From: Auanema rhodensis
Taxonomy: Eukaryota > Nematoda > Chromadorea > Rhabditida > Rhabditidae
Reading direction: 5' to 3'
Assembly (NCBI GenBank): GCA_964057225.1
Contig: OZ059897.1
Location: 18,600,001-18,664,000, forward strand
DNA length: 64,000 nt
The translations under genes were made by a program, and so were the position numbers. Shown here piece by piece: positions 1 to 13,689 of this stretch. Below the pieces are notes generated by a model. It was not told where the DNA came from. It did not search any database and worked only from the letters and a program-made list of their open reading frames with translations. Numbering within the stretch: the first letter of the stretch is position 1; each line of letters begins with the position of its first letter.

Positions 1-89
1 GTAGATGTTTTTAGATTCCATTTTTCAAGGCAAAGACGATGGACAATGTTATTCAACGAAAAAATTAATTCTTCAGGGTGAAAATCGAG

Positions 90-111
90 GATATAAGTGT
101 GAACTTATATC
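90..111. repeat. Perfect inverted repeat 1 of the satellite monomer (example in copy 1)
   Basis: GATATAAGT and ACTTATATC form a perfect 9-bp stem with a 4-base GTGA loop. It is present in essentially every monomer (positions 90-111 of each copy). The one clear break I noticed is GTGAAATTATAT at about 17300. It could form a cruciform or an RNA hairpin; function unknown. Confidence 0.9.
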
Positions 112-124
112 AGTTGATATCTCG

Positions 125-194
125 GTGCATTTTTAAGCTAGCGCAAATCTGATAACACAGATCGACGCAGCTTAAAAATCCGCATCGAATGCAC
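125..194. repeat. Long imperfect hairpin of the satellite monomer (example in copy 1)
   Basis: Nested complementary segments face each other: GTGCAT with ATGCAC (outer), ATTTTTAAGCT with AGCTTAAAAAT, GCG with CGC, and ATCTG with CAGAT, closing on a short ATAACA loop. Internal mismatches are small. The structure recurs in every monomer. Some right-part copies carry CATTTTCAAGCT, which weakens one pair. Function is unknown; DNA extrusion or a structured transcript are possibilities only. Confidence 0.8.
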
Positions 195-262
195 TATACT
201 ACATTGAGAAACGCTTGATACAAAAATTAGTTATGATCGTTTGAAAAATGATGCATTAGTGT

Positions 263-290
263 ATGTTGAGTTTCCATGTACACTCAACAT
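263..290. repeat. Perfect inverted repeat 2 of the satellite monomer (example in copy 1)
   Basis: ATGTTGAGT and ACTCAACAT form a perfect 9-bp stem around the 10-base loop TTCCATGTAC. A few copies read TTCTATGTAC in the loop (for example near 7645, 9400 and 12210) while the stem is unchanged. The retrotransposon inserted just outside the left arm of this repeat. Confidence 0.9.
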
Positions 291-3200
291 TGCTTCCAAA
301 AACATTTTGACAAAAATTTTTTCGAAAAATTTCAAAATAGTTTAGCAAAAAGTAGATGTTTTTAGATTCCATTTTTCAAGGCAAAGACGATGGACAATGT
401 TATTCAACGAAAAAATTAATTCTTCAGGGTGAAAATCGAGGATATAAGTGTGAACTTATATCAGTTGATATCTCGGTGCATTTTTAAGCTAGCGCAAATC
501 TGATAACACAGATCGACGCAGCTTAAAAATCCGCATCGAATGCACTATACTACATTGAGAAACGCTTGATACAAAAATTAGTTATGATCGTTTGAAAAAT
601 GATGCATTAGTGTATGTTGAGTTTCCATGTACACTCAACATTGCTTCCAAAAACATTTTGACAAAAATTTTTTCGAAAAATTTCGAAATAGTTTAGCAAA
701 AAGTAGATGTTTTTAGATTCCATTTTTCAAGGCAAAGACGATGGACAATGTTATTCAACGAAAAAATTAATTCTTCAGGGTGAAAATCGAGGATATAAGT
801 GTGAACTTATATCAGTTGATATCTCGGTGCATTTTTAAGCTAGCGCAAATCTGATAACACAGATCGACGCAGCTTAAAAATCCGCATCGAATGCACTATA
901 CTACATTGAGAAACGCTTGATACAAAAATTAGTTATGATCGTTTGAAAAATGATGCATTAGTGTATGTTGAGTTTCCATGTACACTCAACATTGCTTCCA
1001 AAAACATTTTGACAAAAATTTTTTCGAAAAATTTCAAAATAGTTTAGCAAAAAGTAGATGTTTTTAGATTCCATTTTTCAAGGCAAAGACGATGGACAAT
1101 GTTATTCAACGAAAAAATTAATTCTTCAGGGTGAAAATCGAGGATATAAGTGTGAACTTATATCAGTTGATATCTCGGTGCATTTTTAAGCTAGCGCAAA
1201 TCTGATAACACAGATCGACGCAGCTTAAAAATCCGCATCGAATGCACTATACTACATTGAGAAACGCTTGATACAAAAATTAGTTATGATCGTTTGAAAA
1301 ATGATGCATTAGTGTATGTTGAGTTTCCATGTACACTCAACATTGCTTCCAAAAACATTTTGACAAAAATTTTTTCGAAAAATTTCAAAATAGTTTAGCA
1401 AAAAGTAGATGTTTTTAGATTCCATTTTTTAAGGCAAAGACGATGGACAATGTTATTCAACGAAAAAATTAATTCTTCAGGGTGAAAATCGAGGATATAA
1501 GTGTGAACTTATATCAGTTGATATCTCCGTGCATTTTTAAGCTAGCGCAAATCTGATAACACAGATCGACGCAGCTTAAAAATCCGCATCGAATGCACTA
1601 TACTACATCGAGAAACGCTTAATACAAAAATTAGTTATAATCGTTTGAAAAATGATGCATTAGTGTATGTTGAGTTTCCATGTACACTCAACATTGCTTC
1701 CAAAAACATTTTGACAAAAATTTTTTCGAAAAATTTCAAAATAGTTTAGCAAAAAGTAGATGTTTTTAGATTCCATTTTTCAAGGCAAAGACGATGGACA
1801 ATGTTATTCAACGAAAAAATTAATTCTTCAGGGTGAAAATCGAGGATATAAGTGTGAACTTATATCAGTTGATATCTCGGTGCATTTTTAAGCTAGCGCA
1901 AATCTGATAACACAGATCGACGCAGCTTAAAAATCCGCATCGAATGCACTATACTACATTGAGAAACGCTTGATACAAAAATTAGTTATGATCGTTTGAA
2001 AAATGATGCATTAGTGTATGTTGAGTTTCCATGTACACTCAACATTGCTTCCAAAAACATTTTGACAAAAATTTTTTCGAAAAATTTCAAAATAGTTTAG
2101 CAAAAAGTAGATGTTTTTAGATTCCATTTTTCAAGGCAAAGACGATGGACAATGTTATTCAACGAAAAAATTAATTCTTCAGGGTGAAAATCGAGGATAT
2201 AAGTGTGAACTTATATCAGTTGATATCTCGGTGCATTTTTAAGCTAGCGCAAATCTGATAACACAGATCGACGCAGCTTAAAAATCCGCATCGAATGCAC
2301 TATACTACATTGAGAAACGCTTGATACAAAAATTAGTTATGATCGTTTGAAAAATGATGCATTAGTGTATGTTGAGTTTCCATGTACACTCAACATTGCT
2401 TCCAAAAACATTTTGACAAAAATTTTTTCGAAAAATTTCAAAATAGTTTAGCAAAAAGTAGATGTTTTTAGATTCCATTTTTTAAGGCAAAGACGATGGA
2501 CAATGTTATTCAACGAAAAAATTAATTCTTCAGGGTGAAAATCGAGGATATAAGTGTGAACTTATATCAGTTGATATCTCGGTGCATTTTTAAGCTAGCG
2601 CAAATCTGATAACACAGATCGACGCAGCTTAAAAATCCGCATCGAATGCACTATACTACATCGAGAAACGCTTAATACAAAAATTAGTTATAATCGTTTG
2701 AAAAATGATGCATTAGTGTATGTTGAGTTTCCATGTACACTCAACATTGCTTCCGAAAACATTTTGACAAAAATTTTTTCGAAAAATTTCAAAATAATTT
2801 AGCAAAAAGTAGATGTTTTTAGATTCCATTTTTCAAGGCAAAGACGATGGACAATGTTATTCAACGAAAAAATTAATTCTTCAGGGTGAAAATCGAGGAT
2901 ATAAGTGTGAACTTATATCAGTTGATATCTCGGTGCATTTTTAAGCTAGCGCAAATCTGATAACACAGATCGACGCAGCTTAAAAATCCGCATCGAATGC
3001 ACTATACCACATCGAGAAACGCTTAATACAAAAATTAGTTATAATCGTTTGAAAAATGATGCATTAGTGTATGTTGAGTTTCCATGTACACTCAACATTG
3101 CTTCCAAAAACATTTTGACAAAAATTTTTTCGAAAAATTTCAAAATAGTTTAGCAAAAAGTAGATGTTTTTAGATTCCATTTTTCAAGGCAAAGACGATG

Positions 3201-4212
3201 GACAATGTTATTCAACGAAAAAATTAATTCTTCAGGGTGAAAATCGAGGATATAAGTGTGAACTTATATCAGTTGATATCTCGGTGCATTTTTAAGCTAG
3301 CGCAAATCTGATAACACAGATCGACGCAGCTTAAAAATCCGCATCGAATGCACTATGCTACATTAAGAAACGCTTAATACAAAAATTAGTTATGATCGTT
3401 TGAAAAATGATGCATTAGTGTATGTTGAGTTTCCATGTACACTCAACATTGCTTCCAAAAACATTTTGACAAAAATTTTTTCGAAAAATTTCAAAATAGT
3501 TTAGCAAAAAGTAGATGTTTTTAGATTCCATTTTTCAAGGCAAAGACGATGGACAATGTTATTCAACGAAAAAATTAATTCTTCAGGGTGAAAATCGAGG
3601 ATATAAGTGTGAACTTATATCAGTTGATATCTCGGTGCATTTTTAAGCTAGCGCAAATCTGATAACACAGATCGACGCAGCTTAAAAATCCGCATCGAAT
3701 GCACTATACTACATTGAGAAACGCTTGATACAAAAATTAGTTATGATCGTTTGAAAAATGATGCATTAGTGTATGTTGAGTTTCCATGTACACTCAACAT
3801 TGCTTCCAAAAACATTTTGACAAAAATTTTTTCGAAAAATTTCAAAATAATTTAGCAAAAAGTAGATGTTTTTAGATTCCATTTTTTAAGGCAAAGACGA
3901 TGGACAATGTTATTCAACGAAAAAATTAATTCTTCAGGGTGAAAATTGAGGATATAAGTGTGAACTTATATCAGTTGATATCTCGGTGCATTTTTAAGCT
4001 AGCGCAAATCTGATAACACAGATCGACGCAGCTTAAAAATCCGCATCGAATGCACTATACTACATTGAGAAACGCTTGATACAAAAATTAGTTATGATCG
4101 TTTGAAAAATGATGCATTAGTGTATGTTGAGTTTCCATGTACACTCAACATTGCTTCCAAAAACATTTTGACAAAAATTTTTTCGAAAAATTTCAAAATA
4201 GTTTAGCAAAAA

Positions 4213-7020
4213 GTAGATGTTTTTAGATTCCATTTTTCAAGGCAAAGACGATGGACAATGTTATTCAACGAAAAAATTAATTCTTCAGGGTGAAAATCGA
4301 GGATATAAGTGTGAACTTATATCAGTTGATATCTCGGTGCATTTTTAAGCTAGCGCAAATCTGATAACACAGATCGACGCAGCTTAAAAATCCGCATCGA
4401 ATGCACTATACTACATCGAGAAACGCTCAATACAAAAATTAGTTATAATCGTTTGAAAAATGATGCATTAGTGTATGTTGAGTTTCCATGTACACTCAAC
4501 ATTGCTTCCGAAAACATTTTGACAAAAATTTTTTCGAAAAATTTCAAAATAATTTAGCAAAAAGTAGATGTTTTCAAATTCCATTTTCCAAGGCAAAGAC
4601 GATGGACAATGTTATTCAACGAAAAAATTAATTCTTCAGGGTGAAAATCGAGGATATAAGTGTGAACTTATATCAGTTGATATCTCGGTGCATTTTTAAG
4701 CTAGCGCAAATCTGATAACACAGATCGACGCAGCTTAAAAATCCGCATCGAATGCACTATACTACATTGAGAAACGCTTAATACAAAAATTAGTTATAAT
4801 CGTTTGAAAAATGATGCATTAGTGTATGTTGAGTTTCCATGTACACTCAACATTGCTTCCAAAAACATTTTGACAAAAATTTTTTCGAAAAATTTCAAAA
4901 TAGTTTAGCAAAAAGTAGATGTTTTTAGATTCCATTTTTCAAGGCAAAGACGATGGACAATGTTATTCAACGAAAAAATTAATTCTTCAGGGTGAAAATC
5001 GAGGATATAAGTGTGAACTTATATCAGTTGATATCTCGGTGCATTTTTAAGCTAGCGCAAATCTGATAACACAGATCGACGCAGCTTAAAAATCCGCATC
5101 GAATGCACTATACTACATCGAGAAACGCTCAATACAAAAATTAGTTATAATCGTTTGAAAAATGATGCATTAGTGTATGTTGAGTTTCCATGTACACTCA
5201 ACATTGCTTCCGAAAACATTTTGACAAAAATTTTTTCGAAAAATTTCAAAATAATTTAGCAAAAAGTAGATGTTTTCAAATTCCATTTTCCAAGGCAAAG
5301 ACGATGGACAATGTTATTCAACGAAAAAATTAATTCTTCAGGGTGAAAATCGAGGATATAAGTGTGAACTTATATCAGTTGATATCTCGGTGCATTTTTA
5401 AGCTAGCGCAAATCTGATAACACAGATCGACGCAGCTTAAAAATCCGCATCGAATGCACTATACTACATTGAGAAACGCTTAATACAAAAATTAGTTATA
5501 ATCGTTTGAAAAATGATGCATTAGTGTATGTTGAGTTTCCATGTACACTCAACATTGCTTCCAAAAACATTTTGACAAAAATTTTTTCGAAAAATTTCAA
5601 AATAGTTTAGCAAAAAGTAGATGTTTTTAGATTCCATTTTTCAAGGCAAAGACGATGGACAATGTTATTCAACGAAAAAATTAATTCTTCAGGGTGAAAA
5701 TCGAGGATATAAGTGTGAACTTATATCAGTTGATATCTCGGTGCATTTTTAAGCTAGCGCAAATCTGATAACACAGATCGACGCAGCTTAAAAATCCGCA
5801 TCGAATGCACTATACTACATCGAGAAACGCTCAATACAAAAATTAGTTATAATCGTTTGAAAAATGATGCATTAGTGTATGTTGAGTTTCCATGTACACT
5901 CAACATTGCTTCCGAAAACATTTTGACAAAAATTTTTTCGAAAAATTTCAAAATAATTTAGCAAAAAGTAGATGTTTTCAAATTCCATTTTCCAAGGCAA
6001 AGACGATGGACAATGTTATTCAACGAAAAAATTAATTCTTCAGGGTGAAAATCGAGGATATAAGTGTGAACTTATATCAGTTGATATCTCGGTGCATTTT
6101 TAAGCTAGCGCAAATCTGATAACACAGATCGACGCAGCTTAAAAATCCGCATCGAATGCACTATACTACATTGAGAAACGCTTAATACAAAAATTAGTTA
6201 TAATCGTTTGAAAAATGATGCATTAGTGTATGTTGAGTTTCCATGTACACTCAACATTGCTTCCAAAAACATTTTGACAAAAATTTTTTCGAAAAATTTC
6301 AAAATAGTTTAGCAAAAAGTAGATGTTTTTAGATTCCATTTTTCAAGGCAAAGACGATGGACAATGTTATTCAACGAAAAAATTAATTCTTCAGGGTGAA
6401 AATCGAGGATATAAGTGTGAACTTATATCAGTTGATATCTCGGTGCATTTTTAAGCTAGCGCAAATCTGATAACACAGATCGACGCAGCTTAAAAATCCG
6501 CATCGAATGCACTATACTACATCGAGAAACGCTCAATACAAAAATTAGTTATAATCGTTTGAAAAATGATGCATTAGTGTATGTTGAGTTTCCATGTACA
6601 CTCAACATTGCTTCCGAAAACATTTTGACAAAAATTTTTTCGAAAAATTTCAAAATAATTTAGCAAAAAGTAGATGTTTTCAAATTCCATTTTCCAAGGC
6701 AAAGACGATGGACAATGTTATTCAACGAAAAAATTAATTCTTCAGGGTGAAAATCGAGGATATAAGTGTGAACTTATATCAGTTGATATCTCGGTGCATT
6801 TTTAAGCTAGCGCAAATCTGATAACACAGATCGACGCAGCTTAAAAATCCGCATCGAATGCACTATACTACATTGAGAAACGCTTAATACAAAAATTAGT
6901 TATAATCGTTTGAAAAATGATGCATTAGTGTATGTTGAGTTTCCATGTACACTCAACATTGCTTCCAAAAACATTTTGACAAAAATTTTTTCGAAAAATT
7001 TCAAAATAGTTTAGCAAAAA
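4213..7020 (+). repeat. Four tandem copies of a 702-bp dimeric higher-order repeat
   Basis: Monomers starting at 4213, 4915, 5617 and 6319 share CATCGAG, GCTCAAT, GCTTCCGAAAAC and ATAATTTAG. The alternating monomers at 4564, 5266, 5968 and 6670 share TTTTCAAATTCC, TTTTCCAAGG and GCTTAAT. The A-B order repeats four times, and the same pair appears once more at 8074-8775. This points to recent unequal exchange with a two-monomer step. Confidence 0.9.
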
Positions 7021-8775
7021 GTAGATGTTTTTAGATTCCATTTTTCAAGGCAAAGACGATGGACAATGTTATTCAACGAAAAAATTAATTCTTCAGGGTG
7101 AAAATCGAGGATATAAGTGTGAACTTATATCAGTTGATATCTCGGTGCATTTTTAAGCTAGCGCAAATCTGATAACACAGATCGACGCAGCTTAAAAATC
7201 CGCATCGAATGCACTATACCACATCGAGAAACGCTTAATACAAAAATTAGTTATGATCGTTTGAAAAATGATGCATTAGTGTATGTTGAGTTTCCATGTA
7301 CACTCAACATTGCTTCCAAAAACATTTTGACAAAAATTTTTTCGAAAAATTTCAAAATAATTTAGCAAAAAGTAGATGTTTTTAGATTCCATTTTTTAAG
7401 GCAAAGACGATGGACAATGTTATTCAATGAAAAAATTAATTCTTCAGGGTGAAAATTGAGGATATAAGTGTGAACTTATATCAGTTGATATCTCGGTGCA
7501 TTTTTAAGCTAGCGCAAATCTGATAACACAGATCGACGCAGCTTAAAAATCCGCATCGAATGCACTATACTACATTGAGAAACGCTTGATACAAAAATTA
7601 GTTATGATCGTTTGAAAAATGATGCATTAGTGTATGTTGAGTTTCTATGTACACTCAACATTGCTTCCAAAAACATTTTGACAAAAATTTTTTCGAAAAA
7701 TTTCAAAATAGTTTAGCAAAAAGTAGATGTTTTTAGATTCCATTTTTCAAGGCAAAGACGATGGACAATGTTATTCAACGAAAAAATTAATTCTTCAGGG
7801 TGAAAATCGAGGATATAAGTGTGAACTTATATCAGTTGATATCTCGGTGCATTTTTAAGCTAGCGCAAATCTGATAACACAGATCGACGCAGCTTAAAAA
7901 TCCGCATCGAATGCACTATACTACATTCAGAAACGCTTGATACAAAAATTAGTTATGATCGTTTGAAAAATGATGCATTAGTGTATGTTGAGTTTCCATG
8001 TACACTCAACATTGCTTCCAAAAACATTTTGACAAAAATTTTTTCGAAAAATTTCAAAATAGTTTAGCAAAAAGTAGATGTTTTTAGATTCCATTTTTCA
8101 AGGCAAAGACGATGGACAATGTTATTCAACGAAAAAATTAATTCTTCAGGGTGAAAATCGAGGATATAAGTGTGAACTTATATCAGTTGATATCTCGGTG
8201 CATTTTTAAGCTAGCGCAAATCTGATAACACAGATCGACGCAGCTTAAAAATCCGCATCGAATGCACTATACTACATCGAGAAACGCTCAATACAAAAAT
8301 TAGTTATAATCGTTTGAAAAATGATGCATTAGTGTATGTTGAGTTTCCATGTACACTCAACATTGCTTCCGAAAACATTTTGACAAAAATTTTTTCGAAA
8401 AATTTCAAAATAATTTAGCAAAAAGTAGATGTTTTCAAATTCCATTTTCCAAGGCAAAGACGATGGACAATGTTATTCAACGAAAAAATTAATTCTTCAG
8501 GGTGAAAATCGAGGATATAAGTGTGAACTTATATCAGTTGATATCTCGGTGCATTTTTAAGCTAGCGCAAATCTGATAACACAGATCGACGCAGCTTAAA
8601 AATCCGCATCGAATGCACTATACTACATTGAGAAACGCTTAATACAAAAATTAGTTATAATCGTTTGAAAAATGATGCATTAGTGTATGTTGAGTTTCCA
8701 TGTACACTCAACATTGCTTCCAAAAACATTTTGACAAAAATTTTTTCGAAAAATTTCAAAATAGTTTAGCAAAAA

Positions 8776-10881
8776 GTAGATGTTTTTAGATTCCATTTTT
8801 CAAGGCAAAGACGATGGACAATGTTATTCAACGAAAAAATTAATTCTTCAGGGTGAAAATCGAGGATATAAGTGTGAACTTATATCAGTTGATATCTCGG
8901 TGCATTTTTAAGCTAGCGCAAATCTGATAACACAGATCGACGCAGCTTAAAAATCCGCATCGAATGCACTATACCACATCGAGAAACGCTTAATACAAAA
9001 ATTAGTTATGATCGTTTGAAAAATGATGCATTAGTGTATGTTGAGTTTCCATGTACACTCAACATTGCTTCCAAAAACATTTTGACAAAAATTTTTTCGA
9101 AAAATTTCAAAATAATTTAGCAAAAAGTAGATGTTTTTAGATTCCATTTTTTAAGGCAAAGACGATGGACAATGTTATTCAATGAAAAAATTAATTCTTC
9201 AGGGTGAAAATTGAGGATATAAGTGTGAACTTATATCAGTTGATATCTCGGTGCATTTTTAAGCTAGCGCAAATCTGATAACACAGATCGACGCAGCTTA
9301 AAAATCCGCATCGAATGCACTATACTACATTGAGAAACGCTTGATACAAAAATTAGTTATGATCGTTTGAAAAATGATGCATTAGTGTATGTTGAGTTTC
9401 TATGTACACTCAACATTGCTTCCAAAAACATTTTGACAAAAATTTTTTCGAAAAATTTCAAAATAGTTTAGCAAAAAGTAGATGTTTTTAGATTCCATTT
9501 TTCAAGGCAAAGACGATGGACAATGTTATTCAACGAAAAAATTAATTCTTCAGGGTGAAAATCGAGGATATAAGTGTGAACTTATATCAGTTGATATCTC
9601 GGTGCATTTTTAAGCTAGCGCAAATCTGATAACACAGATCGACGCAGCTTAAAAATCCGCATCGAATGCACTATACTACATTCAGAAACGCTTGATACAA
9701 AAATTAGTTATGATCGTTTGAAAAATGATGCATTAGTGTATGTTGAGTTTCCATGTACACTCAACATTGCTTCCAAAAACATTTTGACAAAAATTTTTTC
9801 GAAAAATTTCAAAATAGTTTAGCAAAAAGTAGATGTTTTTAGATTCCATTTTTCAAGGCAAAGACGATGGACAATGTTATTCAACGAAAAAATTAATTCT
9901 TCAGGGTGAAAATCGAGGATATAAGTGTGAACTTATATCAGTTGATATCTCGGTGCATTTTTAAGCTAGCGCAAATCTGATAACACAGATCGACGCAGCT
10001 TAAAAATCCGCATCGAATGCACTATACCACATCGAGAAACGCTTAATACAAAAATTAGTTATAATCGTTTGAAAAATGATGCATTAGTGTATGTTGAGTT
10101 TCCATGTACACTCAACATTGCTTTCAAAAACATTTTGACAAAAATTTTTTCGAAAAATTTCAAAATAGTTTAGCAAAAAGTAGATGTTTTTAGATTCCAT
10201 TTTTCAAGGCAAAGACGATGGACAATGTTATTCAACGAAAAAATTAATTCTTCAGGGTGAAAATCGAGGATATAAGTGTGAACTTATATCAGTTGATATC
10301 TCGGTGCATTTTTAAGCTAGCGCAAATCTGATAACACAGATCGACGCAGCTTAAAAATCCGCATCGAATGCACTATACTACATTGAGAAACGCTTGATAC
10401 AAAAATTAGTTATGATCGTTTGAAAAATGATGCATTAGTGTATGTTGAGTTTCCATGTACACTCAACATTGCTTCCAAAAACATTTTGACAAAAATTTTT
10501 TCGAAAAATTTCAAAATAATTTAGCAAAAAGTAGATGTTTTTAGATTCCATTTTTTAAGGCAAAGACGATGGACAATGTTATTCAACAAAAAAATTAATT
10601 CTTCAGGGTGAAAATTGAGGATATAAGTGTGAACTTATATCAGTTGATATCTCGGTGCATTTTTAAGCTAGCGCAAATCTGATAACACAGATCGACGCAG
10701 CTTAAAAATCCGCATCGAATGCACTATACTACATTGAGAAACGCGTGATACAAAAATTAGTTATGATCGTTTGAAAAATGATGCATTAGTGTATGTTGAG
10801 TTTCCATGTACACTCAACATTGCTTCCAAAAACATTTTGACAAAAATTTTTTCGAAAAATTTCGAAATAGTTTAGCAAAAA
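8776..10881 (+). repeat. Six-monomer block, first copy (duplicated at 11584-13689)
   Basis: Six successive monomers carry an ordered set of rare markers: CCACATCGAG with TTATGATCG; CAATGAAAA with GTTTCTATG; CATTCAG; CCACATCGAG with GCTTTCAAAAAC; a plain copy; and CAACAAAAA with ACGCGTGAT. The same order recurs 2808 bases (eight monomers) downstream. The first three types also occur at 7021-8073. One difference seen is TTTCGAAATAG at the end of this copy versus TTTCAAAATAG in the second. Confidence 0.85.
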
Positions 10882-11583
10882 GTAGATGTTTTTAGATTCC
10901 ATTTTTCAAGGCAAAGACGATGGACAATGTTATTCAACGAAAAAATTAATTCTTCAGGGTGAAAATCGAGGATATAAGTGTGAACTTATATCAGTTGATA
11001 TCTCGGTGCATTTTTAAGCTAGCGCAAATCTGATAACACAGATCGACGCAGCTTAAAAATCCGCATCGAATGCACTATACTACATTGAGAAACGCTTGAT
11101 ACAAAAATTAGTTATGATCGTTTGAAAAATGATGCATTAGTGTATGTTGAGTTTCCATGTACACTCAACATTGCTTCCAAAAACATTTTGACAAAAATTT
11201 TTTCGAAAAATTTCAAAATAATTTAGCAAAAAGTAGATGTTTTTAGATTCCATTTTTTAAGGCAAAGACGATGGACAATGTTATTCAACAAAAAAATTAA
11301 TTCTTCAGGGTGAAAATTGAGGATATAAGTGTGAACTTATATCAGTTGATATCTCGGTGCATTTTTAAGCTAGCGCAAATCTGATAACACAGATCGACGC
11401 AGCTTAAAAATCCGCATCGAATGCACTATACTACATTGAGAAACGCGTGATACAAAAATTAGTTATGATCGTTTGAAAAATGATGCATTAGTGTATGTTG
11501 AGTTTCCATGTACACTCAACATTGCTTCCAAAAACATTTTGACAAAAATTTTTTCGAAAAATTTCAAAATAGTTTAGCAAAAA

Positions 11584-13689
11584 GTAGATGTTTTTAGATT
11601 CCATTTTTCAAGGCAAAGACGATGGACAATGTTATTCAACGAAAAAATTAATTCTTCAGGGTGAAAATCGAGGATATAAGTGTGAACTTATATCAGTTGA
11701 TATCTCGGTGCATTTTTAAGCTAGCGCAAATCTGATAACACAGATCGACGCAGCTTAAAAATCCGCATCGAATGCACTATACCACATCGAGAAACGCTTA
11801 ATACAAAAATTAGTTATGATCGTTTGAAAAATGATGCATTAGTGTATGTTGAGTTTCCATGTACACTCAACATTGCTTCCAAAAACATTTTGACAAAAAT
11901 TTTTTCGAAAAATTTCAAAATAATTTAGCAAAAAGTAGATGTTTTTAGATTCCATTTTTTAAGGCAAAGACGATGGACAATGTTATTCAATGAAAAAATT
12001 AATTCTTCAGGGTGAAAATTGAGGATATAAGTGTGAACTTATATCAGTTGATATCTCGGTGCATTTTTAAGCTAGCGCAAATCTGATAACACAGATCGAC
12101 GCAGCTTAAAAATCCGCATCGAATGCACTATACTACATTGAGAAACGCTTGATACAAAAATTAGTTATGATCGTTTGAAAAATGATGCATTAGTGTATGT
12201 TGAGTTTCTATGTACACTCAACATTGCTTCCAAAAACATTTTGACAAAAATTTTTTCGAAAAATTTCAAAATAGTTTAGCAAAAAGTAGATGTTTTTAGA
12301 TTCCATTTTTCAAGGCAAAGACGATGGACAATGTTATTCAACGAAAAAATTAATTCTTCAGGGTGAAAATCGAGGATATAAGTGTGAACTTATATCAGTT
12401 GATATCTCGGTGCATTTTTAAGCTAGCGCAAATCTGATAACACAGATCGACGCAGCTTAAAAATCCGCATCGAATGCACTATACTACATTCAGAAACGCT
12501 TGATACAAAAATTAGTTATGATCGTTTGAAAAATGATGCATTAGTGTATGTTGAGTTTCCATGTACACTCAACATTGCTTCCAAAAACATTTTGACAAAA
12601 ATTTTTTCGAAAAATTTCAAAATAGTTTAGCAAAAAGTAGATGTTTTTAGATTCCATTTTTCAAGGCAAAGACGATGGACAATGTTATTCAACGAAAAAA
12701 TTAATTCTTCAGGGTGAAAATCGAGGATATAAGTGTGAACTTATATCAGTTGATATCTCGGTGCATTTTTAAGCTAGCGCAAATCTGATAACACAGATCG
12801 ACGCAGCTTAAAAATCCGCATCGAATGCACTATACCACATCGAGAAACGCTTAATACAAAAATTAGTTATAATCGTTTGAAAAATGATGCATTAGTGTAT
12901 GTTGAGTTTCCATGTACACTCAACATTGCTTTCAAAAACATTTTGACAAAAATTTTTTCGAAAAATTTCAAAATAGTTTAGCAAAAAGTAGATGTTTTTA
13001 GATTCCATTTTTCAAGGCAAAGACGATGGACAATGTTATTCAACGAAAAAATTAATTCTTCAGGGTGAAAATCGAGGATATAAGTGTGAACTTATATCAG
13101 TTGATATCTCGGTGCATTTTTAAGCTAGCGCAAATCTGATAACACAGATCGACGCAGCTTAAAAATCCGCATCGAATGCACTATACTACATTGAGAAACG
13201 CTTGATACAAAAATTAGTTATGATCGTTTGAAAAATGATGCATTAGTGTATGTTGAGTTTCCATGTACACTCAACATTGCTTCCAAAAACATTTTGACAA
13301 AAATTTTTTCGAAAAATTTCAAAATAATTTAGCAAAAAGTAGATGTTTTTAGATTCCATTTTTTAAGGCAAAGACGATGGACAATGTTATTCAACAAAAA
13401 AATTAATTCTTCAGGGTGAAAATTGAGGATATAAGTGTGAACTTATATCAGTTGATATCTCGGTGCATTTTTAAGCTAGCGCAAATCTGATAACACAGAT
13501 CGACGCAGCTTAAAAATCCGCATCGAATGCACTATACTACATTGAGAAACGCGTGATACAAAAATTAGTTATGATCGTTTGAAAAATGATGCATTAGTGT
13601 ATGTTGAGTTTCCATGTACACTCAACATTGCTTCCAAAAACATTTTGACAAAAATTTTTTCGAAAAATTTCAAAATAGTTTAGCAAAAA
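11584..13689 (+). repeat. Six-monomer block, second copy (of 8776-10881)
   Basis: It holds the same ordered rare variants as the block 2808 bases upstream, including the CAATGAAAA/GTTTCTATG monomer at 11935, the CATTCAG monomer at 12286, the GCTTTCAAAAAC monomer at 12637 and the CAACAAAAA/GCGTGAT monomer at 13339. Two monomers (10882 and 11233) between the blocks repeat the last pair of the first block. Confidence 0.85.

Noticed and set aside
146-170. Hammerhead ribozyme in the satellite (CTGATAA near the hairpin)
   Set aside because: The core needs CTGANGA and a GAAA partner in the right fold. The monomer has CTGATAA on the plus strand, and I found no CTGATGA on the other strand.
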